DNA of 64,000 bases from Chromobacterium vaccinii (GTDB taxonomy: Bacteria > Pseudomonadota > Gammaproteobacteria > Burkholderiales > Chromobacteriaceae), in NCBI RefSeq assembly GCF_000971335.1, contig NZ_JZJL01000012.1:49885-113884 (forward strand), written 5' to 3'. The number at the start of each line of letters is the position of its first letter. Position 1 is the first letter of the stretch. The notes beneath the pieces were generated by a model that had not been told where the DNA came from, ran no database searches, and saw only the letters and a list, made by a program, of their open reading frames with translations. Below are positions 1 through 8,472 of this stretch, piece after piece. Both the position numbers and the translations under genes were made by a program.

Positions 1-192
1 CAGATGGGCCGTTTGGGCTTGCGAGGCTTCCCGTCCGTGGTGCTGGAGCAGGACGGCAAGCTGGAGCGGCTGGAGCTGTCCGGCTGGCTGGGCAAGCCGG
101 CCGAACTGGCCGCCGCGTTGGCGGAGAAGCTGCCCAAGCCGGCAGAGGCCGGCGACGACGCGCTGTTCTGCACGCCGGACAGCTGCCGCTGA
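1..192 (+). CDS. DsbA-family thioredoxin-like protein, C-terminal fragment
   Basis: Only the last 63 codons are inside the window; the gene is cut at base 1 and ends at the TGA at 190-192. The segment LRGFPSVVLEQDGKLERL is the typical cis-Pro (GFP) strand and following beta hairpin of DsbA/FrnE-type thioredoxin folds, followed by a helix (PAELAAALAEKL). The end of the protein, DDALFCTPDSCR, carries two extra cysteines. The active-site CxxC lies outside the window, so the enzymatic class (oxidoreductase or isomerase) cannot be decided. A terminator follows 16 bases after the stop. Confidence 0.7.
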   Translation, partial: QMGRLGLRGFPSVVLEQDGKLERLELSGWLGKPAELAAALAEKLPKPAEAGDDALFCTPDSCR

Positions 193-208
193 TTTTCCAT
201 CGCAGGTT

Positions 209-241
209 AAACCGCCGTTCCATCGGGAGCGGCGGTTTTTT
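209..241 (+). terminator. Rho-independent terminator after the DsbA-family gene
   Basis: Nine-base-pair stem AAACCGCCG / CGGCGGTTT with a 12-base loop, followed by a run of six T. It closes the transcript of the partial gene at the window start. Confidence 0.85.
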
Positions 242-291
242 CATGGGCGCGCCAATGCCGGCAGTATTGCTCAAGCGGACATCAAGTCCGG

Positions 292-1791
292 CTAGGGGAG
301 AGGCGCGAGATCGGCGGCGATGGCCAGCAGCGTCTTTTGCGCCATCGCGCGCCTGCTTTCTCCCGGCGCGGCATCCACTGGCAGATCCGGCGCGATGCCG
401 GCGACTTCGTCGCTGCCGTCGGCGCGCAGCCTGACGCAATCGGGAATGCGGAAGCTCAGGCCGGAGTGCGGCAGAACCAGGGGCTGCATTTTGCTCATGA
501 AGCCGCAGCCGTCGCCGCCGGTCCGCTGCCCCACTGTTTTAGCCAATCGGTTGTCCCGGCTGACGGCGGCGAACATCTCGGCGGCGGAATAGGTCTGGCC
601 ATTGGTCAGCAGATAGACCGGCCCTTGCCAGGCGCCCTGGCTGCCGAAGGACTGCGCGGGCCAGAACAGCGCTTCGGACACGATTTTCGAATAGCGGCCC
701 GGCTCCAGGTGATCCACCGCGCCGGATGCGTAAGCGACCTGGACCAAGCGGCTGCGCGCCGCGCCGGGATCGAAGGCGCGCTGCTCGCGCCAGACCCAGC
801 TCATGTCTACGGGCGGCGCTTGCCGCAGTTGCGACGCCTGGGCGCGGAACGCATCAAGGAATGGTTGCAGGACGGCTTTATCTTCCGCCGTGGCTTCCGG
901 CGGCAGACCTGCGCTCAAGTTCTCTATCCATTCCCGCAGATAAGCCTCTCCCTGCGGCGAGCGCGCCAGCCATAACGGCGCGGAGCGGACCGGGCCGCTG
1001 CCCAGCAGGCGGGACATCGCGTCACCGCTGTCGTTGCCTCCGGGGTTGTCGCCGATGTCGACGATCAGCGCGCGGGCGCCGGCCGAACGTAGCTCGCGCA
1101 GCCGCTGGGCGGTTTCGCGGTACCACGCGCGCATGATATCGGTGAAAAGCTTGTCGGGATCGAGGCGGTCGCCGCGTTCAAGCATCGCTTGCCACGCTTG
1201 CTGGCACAACTGGGGATAGTTGCGGGGATTGAAGGATGGAATGCGCAGCAGCGCGAGTTTGCCGGCCGCTCCCAGATCGGCGATGCCGCTTCTCATCGGC
1301 AGGGCAAGGCCATCAGCGGTCAGCCGCACGCCGGGCAGGGTTTCGAAAGGGAGCGAGAAGGCGCCGCCATTGCCGTTGACATAGCCCAACGATGCGCAGC
1401 CATCGAGCGCATTGTCGCGCGACAAGTCCCGTTTCGGGGGTTCCGCGGCGGCTGAGGATGGCTCGGTGACCGGCTTGATCGAAGAGAAATGGCCATCGCG
1501 AAAGCCGTTTTGAAAATACAGGATGGCCTGCCTGGCTTCCGCGTTGTCGCGAGCCCGTGCCAGCATGGCTTGCGCCTGCCGGTCCAGAGCAGGGAGGTTG
1601 ACGCCGCTGCCGGGCGAGGCCATCCAGGCCAGGTGGGAGTAGCGTTTTTCCAGTTCCAGCTTCAGCAGCCGGTAATCCTGCAACCAGGCCTGTCGGTCGA
1701 ACGCCGCGTCCGAGGCTGCTGTGGATGCGAAGCAGGATGGAACGGTTAGAAGCAGGGCTGCGGCGAGTTTGGCGACTGAGTAAGGTGGCAT
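292..1791 (-). CDS. Secreted S41-family (tail-specific type) serine peptidase
   Basis: A protein of about 499 residues with an N-terminal signal peptide (about residues 1-22, SCFAS). The C-terminal half has the S41/CtpA fold: beta strand ARALIVDIGDNPGGN (about 238-252), then VYLLTNGQTYSAAEMFA with the likely nucleophile Ser at about 401, then VGQRTGGDGCG. No PDZ domain is evident, and a sizeable insertion lies between the two conserved blocks, so it belongs to the peptidase S41-like proteins of unknown substrate and is not a classical Prc/CtpA. The gene is monocistronic, divergent from the chitinase gene at 1998 with about 200 bases between them. The ATG at 1791 is the natural start because the signal peptide begins there. 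Confidence 0.85.
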   Translation of the reverse strand: MPPYSVAKLAAALLLTVPSCFASTAASDAAFDRQAWLQDYRLLKLELEKRYSHLAWMASPGSGVNLPALDRQAQAMLARARDNAEARQAILYFQNGFRDGHFSSIKPVTEPSSAAAEPPKRDLSRDNALDGCASLGYVNGNGGAFSLPFETLPGVRLTADGLALPMRSGIADLGAAGKLALLRIPSFNPRNYPQLCQQAWQAMLERGDRLDPDKLFTDIMRAWYRETAQRLRELRSAGARALIVDIGDNPGGNDSGDAMSRLLGSGPVRSAPLWLARSPQGEAYLREWIENLSAGLPPEATAEDKAVLQPFLDAFRAQASQLRQAPPVDMSWVWREQRAFDPGAARSRLVQVAYASGAVDHLEPGRYSKIVSEALFWPAQSFGSQGAWQGPVYLLTNGQTYSAAEMFAAVSRDNRLAKTVGQRTGGDGCGFMSKMQPLVLPHSGLSFRIPDCVRLRADGSDEVAGIAPDLPVDAAPGESRRAMAQKTLLAIAADLAPLP

Positions 1792-1955
1792 GGAGAGGTG
1801 GCGGGCAGAGCAAAACGGCTATCGTACGCGGATCGCCTTGCGATGCCAATGTCGTTTATTTGTTTTTATAGTTCGCCCTAATGGATGGCCTGACTGCCAT
1901 TGATATTTATTTGGAATTCATGACTTGAAAGATATTGTCGCCGACATATCATGAA

Positions 1956-1974
1956 ATACCAATCTGATACCAAT
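1956..1974 (+). promoter_or_regulatory. Direct repeat ATACCAAT upstream of the chitinase gene
   Basis: Two exact copies of ATACCAAT (1956-1963 and 1967-1974) lie 11 bases apart, one helical turn, 24 bases before the chitinase start. A short inverted repeat TGTCG-C-CGACA sits just upstream (1936-1946). The arrangement suggests a regulator-binding site for chitinase expression. The regulator is unknown. Confidence 0.3.
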
Positions 1975-1997
1975 TAATCGCAATGAGGAGAGGGTCG

Positions 1998-3296
1998 ATG
2001 CGCAGAACGACAGGCGGGGCAATTGCAATGGCGTTGTCGCTGGTTCTTGGCCAGCAGGTGTGGGCTGCCTGCCCTGATTGGGCCGAGGGCGCCAGCTATA
2101 AGGCTGGCGATGTGGTCGCCTACCAAAACGCCAATTACACCGCGCTGACCGCGCATACCGCCTATCCGGGCGCCAACTGGAATCCCGCCGCGACGCCGAC
2201 GTTGTGGAAGGCGGGGGGCAGCTGCTCCGGCGGCGACCCCGCCCCGCCCAATCCTCCGACGCCGCCCAGTCCGCCGCCGGGCACGCCAGCGCCGTTCGCC
2301 AAGCACGCGCTGGTTGGTTACTGGCACAATTTCGCCAATCCCAGCGGCGCGGCTTTCCCCTTGGCGCAGGTTTCCGATGATTGGGACGTGATCGTGGTGG
2401 CTTTCGCCGACGATGCCGGCAACGGCAATGTCAGTTTCACGCTGGACCCGGCCGCAGGCAGCGCCGTCCAGTTCATCCAGGATGTCCGCGCCAAGCAGGC
2501 CAAGGGCAAGAAGGTGGTGTTGTCGCTGGGCGGCCAGAACGGCTCGGTGACGCTGAACAATGCCGCGCAGGCGCAGAACTTCGTCAATAGCCTGGCCGCC
2601 ATCATCGGCCAATACGGTTTTGACGGCATCGACCTGGATCTGGAAAGCGGCGTGTCGGTGGGCGCGCCGATCATCAGCAATCTGGTCAGCGCGGTGAAGC
2701 AGTTGAAGGCCAAGATCGGACCAAGTTTCTATCTGTCGATGGCGCCCGAGCATCCGTATGTGCAGGGCGGCTATGTCGCCTACGGCGGCAACTGGGGCGC
2801 TTACTTGCCCATCATCGACGGGCTGCGCGACGACCTCTCGGTGATCCACGTCCAGTATTACAACAACGGCGGGCTGTACACGCCGTACTCCACCGGCGCG
2901 TTGCCGGAGGGTTCGGTGGACATGCTGGTCGGCGGCAGCAAGATGCTGATCGAGGGTTTCCCGCTCGGCAACGGCGCATCCGGCAGCTTCAAGGGCCTGC
3001 GGCCCGACCAGGTGGCCTTCGGCGTGCCGTCCGGACGCAGCTCGGCCAATTCCGGTTTCGTCACGCCGGACACCGTGGCCAAGGCATTGAGCTGCCTGAC
3101 CGCGCTGCAGGGCTGCGGCGGCGTGCTGCCGGCGCAGGCTTATCCAACCTTCCGCGGCGCGATGACCTGGTCGATCAACTGGGACCGCCATGACGGCTAC
3201 AACTTCTCCAAGCCGGTGGCGGCCAGCTTGCGCCAGTTGCCTGTCGCGGCGGCGAGCAAGAAAAAAGCCGTCCGCGCGACGCGGACGGCCTGGTGA
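1998..3296 (+). CDS. Secreted GH18 chitinase with N-terminal chitin-binding domain
   Basis: The protein is 432 residues from the ATG at 1998, which has a strong AGGAGAGGG Shine-Dalgarno; an ATG 15 bases earlier lies inside that site and is less likely. Signal peptide about 1-23 (QVWA/AC). Residues 25-76 form a CBM5/12 chitin-binding module (CPDWAEG...YKAGDVVAYQN...W). A Pro-rich linker of about 25 residues follows, then a GH18 barrel with the catalytic motif DGIDLDLE (209-216, Glu216 the acid/base). The final dozen residues (KKKAVRATRTAW) are encoded by the terminator of the convergent gene. The role is extracellular hydrolysis of chitin, feeding a chito-oligosaccharide import locus such as the one at 40.7-47.8 kb. 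Confidence 0.95.
   Translation: MRRTTGGAIAMALSLVLGQQVWAACPDWAEGASYKAGDVVAYQNANYTALTAHTAYPGANWNPAATPTLWKAGGSCSGGDPAPPNPPTPPSPPPGTPAPFAKHALVGYWHNFANPSGAAFPLAQVSDDWDVIVVAFADDAGNGNVSFTLDPAAGSAVQFIQDVRAKQAKGKKVVLSLGGQNGSVTLNNAAQAQNFVNSLAAIIGQYGFDGIDLDLESGVSVGAPIISNLVSAVKQLKAKIGPSFYLSMAPEHPYVQGGYVAYGGNWGAYLPIIDGLRDDLSVIHVQYYNNGGLYTPYSTGALPEGSVDMLVGGSKMLIEGFPLGNGASGSFKGLRPDQVAFGVPSGRSSANSGFVTPDTVAKALSCLTALQGCGGVLPAQAYPTFRGAMTWSINWDRHDGYNFSKPVAASLRQLPVAAASKKKAVRATRTAW
3261..3289 (-). terminator. Terminator of the cytoplasmic parvulin gene, inside the chitinase reading frame
   Basis: Perfect 10-bp stem (3267-3276 with 3280-3289, GCCGTCCGCG arms, CGA loop). Read on the minus strand it is followed by TTTTTT, so it terminates the parvulin gene that ends at 3319. 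On the plus strand no T-run follows. The hairpin overlaps codons near the end of the chitinase gene. Confidence 0.8.
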
Positions 3297-3318
3297 GCCT
3301 GAGCCGGGTGGCCGTCGC

Positions 3319-4047
3319 TTAGGCGGCGGTCATCTGGTAGCCGCTGATCTGCGCGCCGGATACCAGCATGTTCAGATACTCGTGCATCGCCTGGTTGAGA
3401 GCCATGTCGGTCAGGTAGTGCTGCAGGCGTTCCTTGACTTCGTCGAAGCCGATCTTGCCGCCGTCGGCGCGCTCGTTCACCTGGATGATGTGATAGCCGA
3501 ACTGGGTTTCCACCAAGTGCGGGGTGATCTGGCCGGCTTCGGTGCTGAACACGGCTTGTTCGAATTCCGGCACCATCTGGCCGCGGCCGAATTGGCCGAG
3601 GCTGCCGCCTTGCTTGCCGGACGGGCAGGTGGAGTGCTCTTGCGCCAGCGCGGCGAAGCGCGACGGGCTGGCTTGCACTTCCGCCAGGATGCCTTCAGCC
3701 TTGGCCTTGATCAGGCTGGCTTCCAGGCCTTCGCCCTTGGGCAGCAGGATGTGGCTGGCGACGGCGCTTTCGCCGGCGGAGAAGCGCTCCGGATAGCGCT
3801 CGTAGAATTCGCGGCAGCTCGCTTCGTCGATCGGCTGCACTTCCAGTTTCTGGTCCAGCAGCGCCTGGATGGCTTGCTGCTCGTCGGCGACGTCCAGGCC
3901 TTCGCTCTTGGCCTGTTGCACCAGCAGGGTGTGCAGGACAAGTTGCTGGATCGCGGTATCGCGCGGGCTAGGGGTATCCGCGTAGTGTTCCAGTTGCGAG
4001 GCGATCATGTCTTCGCTGATTTCGACGCCGTTGACGATGATGGTCAT
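3319..4047 (-). CDS. Cytoplasmic parvulin-type peptidyl-prolyl isomerase
   Basis: The protein is 242 residues if started at the ATG at 4047 (MTIIVNG), which has AGGA eight bases upstream; a longer frame begins at 4074. There is no signal peptide. The N-terminal helical part resembles SurA/NifM-like chaperone segments. The parvulin domain runs from about residue 105 (ASHILLPKGEG) to about 210 (FGYHIIQVNE), and both conserved histidines (SHIL and GYHI) are present. It catalyses cis-trans isomerisation of prolyl bonds; clients are unknown. It has its own transcription unit, because a terminator separates it from the two exported paralogues upstream. Confidence 0.85.
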   Translation of the reverse strand: MTIIVNGVEISEDMIASQLEHYADTPSPRDTAIQQLVLHTLLVQQAKSEGLDVADEQQAIQALLDQKLEVQPIDEASCREFYERYPERFSAGESAVASHILLPKGEGLEASLIKAKAEGILAEVQASPSRFAALAQEHSTCPSGKQGGSLGQFGRGQMVPEFEQAVFSTEAGQITPHLVETQFGYHIIQVNERADGGKIGFDEVKERLQHYLTDMALNQAMHEYLNMLVSGAQISGYQMTAA

Positions 4048-4177
4048 GTGATTTTCCTGTGAGGGAGCGGCCATGTCATGGCGTTTCCGATGGGGCTGCC
4101 GGCGGCAGCGGTGACAAGGGCAGGGCGGGCCTGCTTCGGTTGAGCGCGAAGTTAAGCGCGGCGGGGGACGCTGTCAA

Positions 4178-4206
4178 GCAAAACGGGGACGGCATGCCGT
4201 CCCCGT
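4178..4206 (-). terminator. Terminator after the exported PPIase pair
   Basis: A perfect inverted repeat with 10-bp arms ACGGGGACGG / CCGTCCCCGT around CATG, followed on the minus strand by TTTTGC. It ends the transcript whose last gene stops at 4225. Confidence 0.75.
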
Positions 4207-4224
4207 AACGCGCGTTGCGCGGGC

Positions 4225-5007
4225 TTACTGCTGGATCTGGGCCTTGGCCTTCAGATCGGCGACGTACTTCTCGATGCGGCCGCCCATCACGCGCTGGGTC
4301 AGCTGCGGACGGATTTCTTCGAGCTGCGGCACGTTGCGCTGGGTGCGCACGTCGTCCAGCTTGATCACGTGCCAGCCGTACTCGGTCTTCACCGGCTTGG
4401 CGGTCACTTCGCCCTTGGCGAGCTTGCTCATCGCCTCGGAGAACGGCGCGACGAAGGTGCCGGCTTCCTGCCAGCCCAGATCGCCGCCATTGGCCTTGCT
4501 GCCCGGATCCTGCGATTTTTCCTTGGCCAGCTTGTCGAAGGACTTGCCTTTCTTCAGCGCGTCGATGACGGACTTGGCTTCCGCCTCGCTCTTCACCAGG
4601 ATGTGGCGGGCGTGGAACTGCTTGGTTTCCGGAACCGAGGCCACCAGTTTGTCGTATTCGGCCTTCAGGTCGGCGTCGCTGATCGGGTTGGCTTTCTCGT
4701 AGTCCTTGATCAGGCGGTTGGCCAGCGCCATCGACTGCATGTTCTGCAGTTCGGCGGTGAATTCCGGAGACTTGTCCAGACCCTTCTTCACGGCTTCCTG
4801 GCGCAGCACTTCGGCGGTCACCAGCTGGTCCTTGATCTGGTCGCGGGCCTGCGGGTTCACGCTCTGGCCCTGGGCTTCCATCATTTTGGCCACGGCGTCG
4901 ACGCGGGCGTCGGAGATTTGCTGGCCGTTGACAGTCGGGCCGGCCACGGCGATGGCGCTGCCGGCGAACGCGGCTACCAGGGCGGTTTGCAGCAAGATTT
5001 TACGCAT
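4225..5007 (-). CDS. Exported parvulin-type peptidyl-prolyl isomerase
   Basis: A 260-residue protein with a signal peptide (about 1-22) and a periplasmic destination. An N-terminal helical chaperone region precedes a parvulin domain (about 133-225) with FHARHILV, GGDLGW and EYGWHVIKLDD, so the catalytic histidine positions are intact. It is of the PpiC/PrsA/SurA-like class that folds outer-membrane or exported proteins. It is the second of two tandem exported paralogues, 27 bases after the upstream gene, and is followed by a terminator. Confidence 0.9.
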   Translation of the reverse strand: MRKILLQTALVAAFAGSAIAVAGPTVNGQQISDARVDAVAKMMEAQGQSVNPQARDQIKDQLVTAEVLRQEAVKKGLDKSPEFTAELQNMQSMALANRLIKDYEKANPISDADLKAEYDKLVASVPETKQFHARHILVKSEAEAKSVIDALKKGKSFDKLAKEKSQDPGSKANGGDLGWQEAGTFVAPFSEAMSKLAKGEVTAKPVKTEYGWHVIKLDDVRTQRNVPQLEEIRPQLTQRVMGGRIEKYVADLKAKAQIQQ

Positions 5008-5034
5008 TTTGTTCTATTCCCGGATGAGGTGGAT

Positions 5035-5823
5035 TTACTGAATCTTGCTCTTGGCGCGCAGATCTTCCACGGCCTTGGCAATGGCTTCTTCCTGCAATTG
5101 GCGGGCGATCTGCGGCTTGACGGCGTCCAGCGGCGGAATCTGGGCGTTGCGGACGTCCGTTACCTTGAACACGTGCCAGCCCAGTTGCGACTGGTAGGGC
5201 GAGCCGCTGACCTGGCCCTTGGGGATGGCTTTCAGCGCTTCGGCCAGCTTGGGCTCCATGCGGGACAGATTGCCCCAGTTCATGTCGCCGCCGCTTTGCT
5301 TGGCGTTGGGATCGATGGAGCGGGTCTTGACCAGCTCTTCGAATTTGGCGCCCTTCTTCAACTGGGCGATGGCCTTCTGCGCGTCGGCTTCGCTGCCGAG
5401 CGTGATCTGGTAGGCGTGGACTTCCTTGCTGCCGGAGACCTGGGCCGCCATCTCGTCGTAGCGGGCCTTGATCTGGGCATCGCCGACGTTGGCTTTTTCG
5501 GCGATGTCGGCGAACAGCGCGTCGCGCAACAGTTCGGCGCGCGCTTCATCCATGCGCTTGACGAAGGCCGGCTGCTTGTCCAGGCCGCGGCGGGAGGCTT
5601 CCTGGAGGATCAGTTGGCGGCTGACCAGCGAATTCTTCAACTGCTCGCGCAGTTCCGGGCTGTCCTGCACCTTGCCGCCATTGCTTTGCACGACATTGGC
5701 GACCGCGGCGTCCAGTTCGGACTTGTCGATGGAAACGCCGTTGACCACGGCGATCGACTCCGCGGCGACCGGCAGGCTGATCGAGGCTGCCAGCGTCAGG
5801 GCGGCGATACGGGAGAGTTTCAT
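5035..5823 (-). CDS. Exported parvulin-like protein with an altered active site
   Basis: A 262-residue paralogue of the gene at 4225 with the same layout: signal peptide (about 1-21), helical N-terminal region and C-terminal parvulin domain. The domain starts EVHAYQITLGS where its neighbour has FHARHILVKS, so the first conserved histidine is replaced by Gln; the second (LGWHVFKV) is kept. It may have weak or no isomerase activity and act mainly as a periplasmic chaperone. It starts 21 bases after the BolA gene and probably continues the yciB-yciI-bolA transcript. Confidence 0.85.
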   Translation of the reverse strand: MKLSRIAALTLAASISLPVAAESIAVVNGVSIDKSELDAAVANVVQSNGGKVQDSPELREQLKNSLVSRQLILQEASRRGLDKQPAFVKRMDEARAELLRDALFADIAEKANVGDAQIKARYDEMAAQVSGSKEVHAYQITLGSEADAQKAIAQLKKGAKFEELVKTRSIDPNAKQSGGDMNWGNLSRMEPKLAEALKAIPKGQVSGSPYQSQLGWHVFKVTDVRNAQIPPLDAVKPQIARQLQEEAIAKAVEDLRAKSKIQ

Positions 5824-5843
5824 ATTGTCCCTTTGGTAGAAAT

Positions 5844-6110
5844 TCAGAGTTCTTCTGGTGTCAGGGCGCGAATGGCCAGCGCGTGAACGCGGCCGGCCAT
5901 CAGTTCGCCCAGGGTCTGGTAGATCAACCGGTGCCGCGCCACGCGGTTGAGGCCGGCGAAGCGCGCGCTGACGATGGTCAGCGTGTAGTGGCCGCCGCCG
6001 CTCTTGGCGCCGGCGTGGCCGGCATGCAGCGCGCTGTCATCCCGGATGTCCAGATGCTCGGGCTCCAGAGCCCGCAACGCGGTTTCCAGCAATTCCACGG
6101 TGCCGCTCAT
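5844..6110 (-). CDS. BolA-family protein
   Basis: An 88-residue BolA/IbaG-like protein with the family core ALHAGHAGAKSGGGHYTLTIVSARFAG and the helix-turn RLIYQTLGELM. BolA proteins partner with monothiol glutaredoxins in Fe-S handling; which partner is used here cannot be told. The start codon overlaps the stop of the yciI gene (ATGA), so translation is coupled. The order yciB-yciI-bolA-PPIase is common in beta- and gammaproteobacteria. Confidence 0.9.
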   Translation of the reverse strand: MSGTVELLETALRALEPEHLDIRDDSALHAGHAGAKSGGGHYTLTIVSARFAGLNRVARHRLIYQTLGELMAGRVHALAIRALTPEEL

Positions 6111-6409
6111 GCGGGGAAGACCTGCACGAAGGGCTGGACGTCCACGCTGGCGTAAACGCCGCCGCCCTGGTACGGATCGGCCGCGGCCCAGGCGCGCGCT
6201 TCTTCCAGCGACGCGAACTCGGCCACCACCAGGCTGCCGCAGTAGCCGGCTGGGCCCGGATCGGCGCTGTCGATGGCAGGCAGCGGGCCGGACAGTTTCA
6301 TCCGGCCCTGATCCTGCAGCGCGGCCAGCCGCGCGCGGTGTTCGGCGCGCAGCGCGATGCGGCGCTCGAGGCTGCCGGGATGGTCGCGCGCGATGATGGC
6401 GTACAGCAT
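6107..6409 (-). CDS. YciI-family protein
   Basis: A 100-residue ferredoxin-like (dimeric alpha-beta barrel) protein starting MLYAIIARDHPGS with the family pattern LRAEHRARL and LVVAEFASLEEARAWAAADPY. The His/Asp pair near the start (RDH) matches the putative active site of YciI proteins, whose reaction is unknown. The start is set by the conserved N-terminus; its ATG shares a base with the stop codon of yciB, and its own stop overlaps the bolA start, so three genes are translationally coupled. Confidence 0.9.
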   Translation of the reverse strand: MLYAIIARDHPGSLERRIALRAEHRARLAALQDQGRMKLSGPLPAIDSADPGPAGYCGSLVVAEFASLEEARAWAAADPYQGGGVYASVDVQPFVQVFPA

Positions 6410-6942
6410 TATTTCTTTTCCTCGATGTACTTGGCCAGGAACAGGCTTTGGGCGATCACGAATAACAGCATCAACCCCATGCCGCCGAACAGCTTGAAGT
6501 TGACCCAGACGTCCTCGCTGAAGTGATAGGCGACGAACAGGTTCAGCGCGCCCATGAAGGCGAAGAAGCCGCCCCAGGCCCAGGTGAGCTTGCGCCACAC
6601 GGAATCGGGCATCTCGATCTGCTTGCCCATCATCAGGCGCAGGCCGTTCTTGCCGGCGAATTCGCTGATCAGCAGGCCGGCGCCCATCACCCAGTACAGC
6701 ACGGTGGGCTTCCACATGATGAAGTGCTTGTCGTGCAGCAGCAGCGTGGCGCCGCCCAGGACCACGATCAGCCCGAGGCTGATCCATTGCATGGTGTCCA
6801 CCTTGCGGTGCTTGAACCAGGCCCATGCCACCATCGCCGCCGTGGCGGCGATGGCCACGCCGGTGGCGAGGAACATGTCGCGTGTCAGCCAGTAGGCGCC
6901 GAAGAACAGCAGGACGGGAAGGAGATCGGTAAAAAATTTCAT
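6409..6942 (-). CDS. yciB: Inner-membrane septation protein A family (YciB/IspZ)
   Basis: A 177-residue integral membrane protein with about five hydrophobic segments, starting MKFFTDLLPVLLFFGAYW, the signature N-terminus of YciB. Length agrees with the E. coli protein. The frame continues 12 codons upstream, but the conserved start is at 6942; no good Shine-Dalgarno is visible there. YciB affects envelope integrity and division. It is the first gene of the yciB-yciI-bolA-PPIase transcript. Confidence 0.9.
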   Translation of the reverse strand: MKFFTDLLPVLLFFGAYWLTRDMFLATGVAIAATAAMVAWAWFKHRKVDTMQWISLGLIVVLGGATLLLHDKHFIMWKPTVLYWVMGAGLLISEFAGKNGLRLMMGKQIEMPDSVWRKLTWAWGGFFAFMGALNLFVAYHFSEDVWVNFKLFGGMGLMLLFVIAQSLFLAKYIEEKK

Positions 6943-7002
6943 GCGGGTGATTATGGGGGCTGGCGCGGCCAGATTCAAGCCGCGCCGGGCCTCTCAGAGG
7001 GA

Positions 7003-7944
7003 TTAACGATTAGTTTGTTTGACGACGCTGAGCGCGCTCGCCACCAGTCCGCCGACGTCGGCGACGTTGCTCGGCATGATGATGGTATTGTTTTCCTTGG
7101 CCAATTTGCCGAAGGCGTCGATGTATTGCTCGGCCACTTTCAGATTGACGGCCTCGATGCCGCCCTCGGTGCGGACCGCGCCGGCGATGCGGTTGATCGC
7201 GTCGGCTGTTGCGTCGGCCACCAGCCGGATGGCTTCGGCCTCGCCCATCGCCTGGTTGATCGCCGCCTGCTTGTTGCCCTCGGAGTTGTTGATGGTGGCC
7301 TGCATCTCGCCCTGGGATTTCTGGATCGCCGCTTCGCGCGCGCCGGTGGCCAGGTTGATCTGCTCCACCTTCACGCCCTCGGACTGGGCGATGCGGGCGC
7401 GTTTTTCCCGTTCGGCGGTGATCTGGGCCTGCATCGCGTGCAGGATGTCCTGCGGCGGCACCAGGTCCTTGATTTCGTAGCGCAACACCTTGACGCCCCA
7501 GTTGATCGCCGCCTCGTCCAGCGAGGCCACCACGGTGCGGTTGATGTCGTCGCGCTCTTCGAAGGTCTTGTCCAGCTCCAGCTTGCCGATCACCGAGCGC
7601 AGCGTGGTCTGCGACAGCTGGGTGATGGCGACGATGAAGTTGCTGGTGCCGTACGAGGCCAGCTTGGCGTCGGTCACCTGGAAGTAGAGGATGCCGTCCA
7701 CCTTCAACTGGGTGTTGTCGCGGGTGATGCAGATCTGGCTGGGCACGTCCAGAGGGATCTCCTTCAGGCTGTGCTTGTAAGCGATGCGGTCGATGAAGGG
7801 CGTGATGATGTTCAGGCCCGGAGTCAGGGTGGCGTGGTAGCGGCCCAGGCGCTCGACGATATAGGCGTGCTGCTGCGGCACCACCGCCAGCGATTTGAAA
7901 ATGAAGATGACGACGGCCACGAACAGGATCAGGACGATTTCCAT
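7003..7944 (-). CDS. SPFH/Band-7 membrane protein (QmcA/stomatin-like)
   Basis: 313 residues: an N-terminal membrane anchor (MEIVLILFVAVVIFIFKSLAVV), then the SPFH domain (VPQQHAYIVERLGRYHATLTPGLN...) to about residue 180, then an alanine/glutamate-rich coiled coil (about 190-260). These proteins form large ring-like oligomers in membrane microdomains and protect or regulate membrane proteases. The start at 7944 is fixed by the anchor. It is preceded by an NfeD-family gene with 11 bases between, the classic SPFH/NfeD operon. Confidence 0.92.
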   Translation of the reverse strand: MEIVLILFVAVVIFIFKSLAVVPQQHAYIVERLGRYHATLTPGLNIITPFIDRIAYKHSLKEIPLDVPSQICITRDNTQLKVDGILYFQVTDAKLASYGTSNFIVAITQLSQTTLRSVIGKLELDKTFEERDDINRTVVASLDEAAINWGVKVLRYEIKDLVPPQDILHAMQAQITAEREKRARIAQSEGVKVEQINLATGAREAAIQKSQGEMQATINNSEGNKQAAINQAMGEAEAIRLVADATADAINRIAGAVRTEGGIEAVNLKVAEQYIDAFGKLAKENNTIIMPSNVADVGGLVASALSVVKQTNR

Positions 7945-7955
7945 GGATTTTCTCT

Positions 7956-8378
7956 TTATTGCGGTTGTTGTGACGAGATCTTGAACTGATTGCCTTCGCG
8001 GCCGGAGATATAACCAGTGCCGCCGGCGCTGAGCCTGCTGTCCAGCAGCACGGCGTCCCATTCGGCGCCGCGGTAGTGGATGCGGGCATGGCCCGGGGTG
8101 GTGAGCGCGCGGATTTCCACCTGCTGGCCCCAGTCGGGATCGTCCTGGGGCGGGGGAGGAGGCATCAGGCTGCGCCTGCGGCGATAGATCAGCAGCAGGC
8201 CGACGGCGCCGCTGACGCTGGCGATCAGCCATTGCCATGGCTCCGGCGCGCCCAGCCAGGCGGCGAGGCCGCCGCAGGCCAGGGCCAGCGCCACCATCAG
8301 CAGATAGAAGGTGCCCGACACGAATTCGGCGATCAGCGCGACCAGCGCGCAGCCGAACCAGAAGGTGAGTTGCGACAT
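7956..8378 (-). CDS. NfeD-family membrane protein (short form)
   Basis: 140 residues: two or three N-terminal membrane helices (about 5-65) and a C-terminal OB-fold (about 85-135: QQVEIRALTTPGHARIHYRGAEWDAVL). It lacks the protease domain of long NfeD proteins. NfeD proteins act with SPFH proteins, and the next gene encodes one. The linker is Pro-rich (MPPPPPQDDPDWG). Confidence 0.9.
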   Translation of the reverse strand: MSQLTFWFGCALVALIAEFVSGTFYLLMVALALACGGLAAWLGAPEPWQWLIASVSGAVGLLLIYRRRRSLMPPPPPQDDPDWGQQVEIRALTTPGHARIHYRGAEWDAVLLDSRLSAGGTGYISGREGNQFKISSQQPQ

Positions 8379-8472
8379 GAAATCCTCAGGGGGCGATCAT
8401 CACGGTTATTGTCCGGCCATTTCTTGCGAATGACAACGGGGTCGCCGGCGGGGCCGGCGGCGCGGACAAAGC

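Noticed and set aside
1974..3191. 405-codon minus-strand frame opposite the chitinase
   Set aside because: GH18 and chitin-binding motifs are unmistakable on the plus strand; the minus frame has no recognisable feature.
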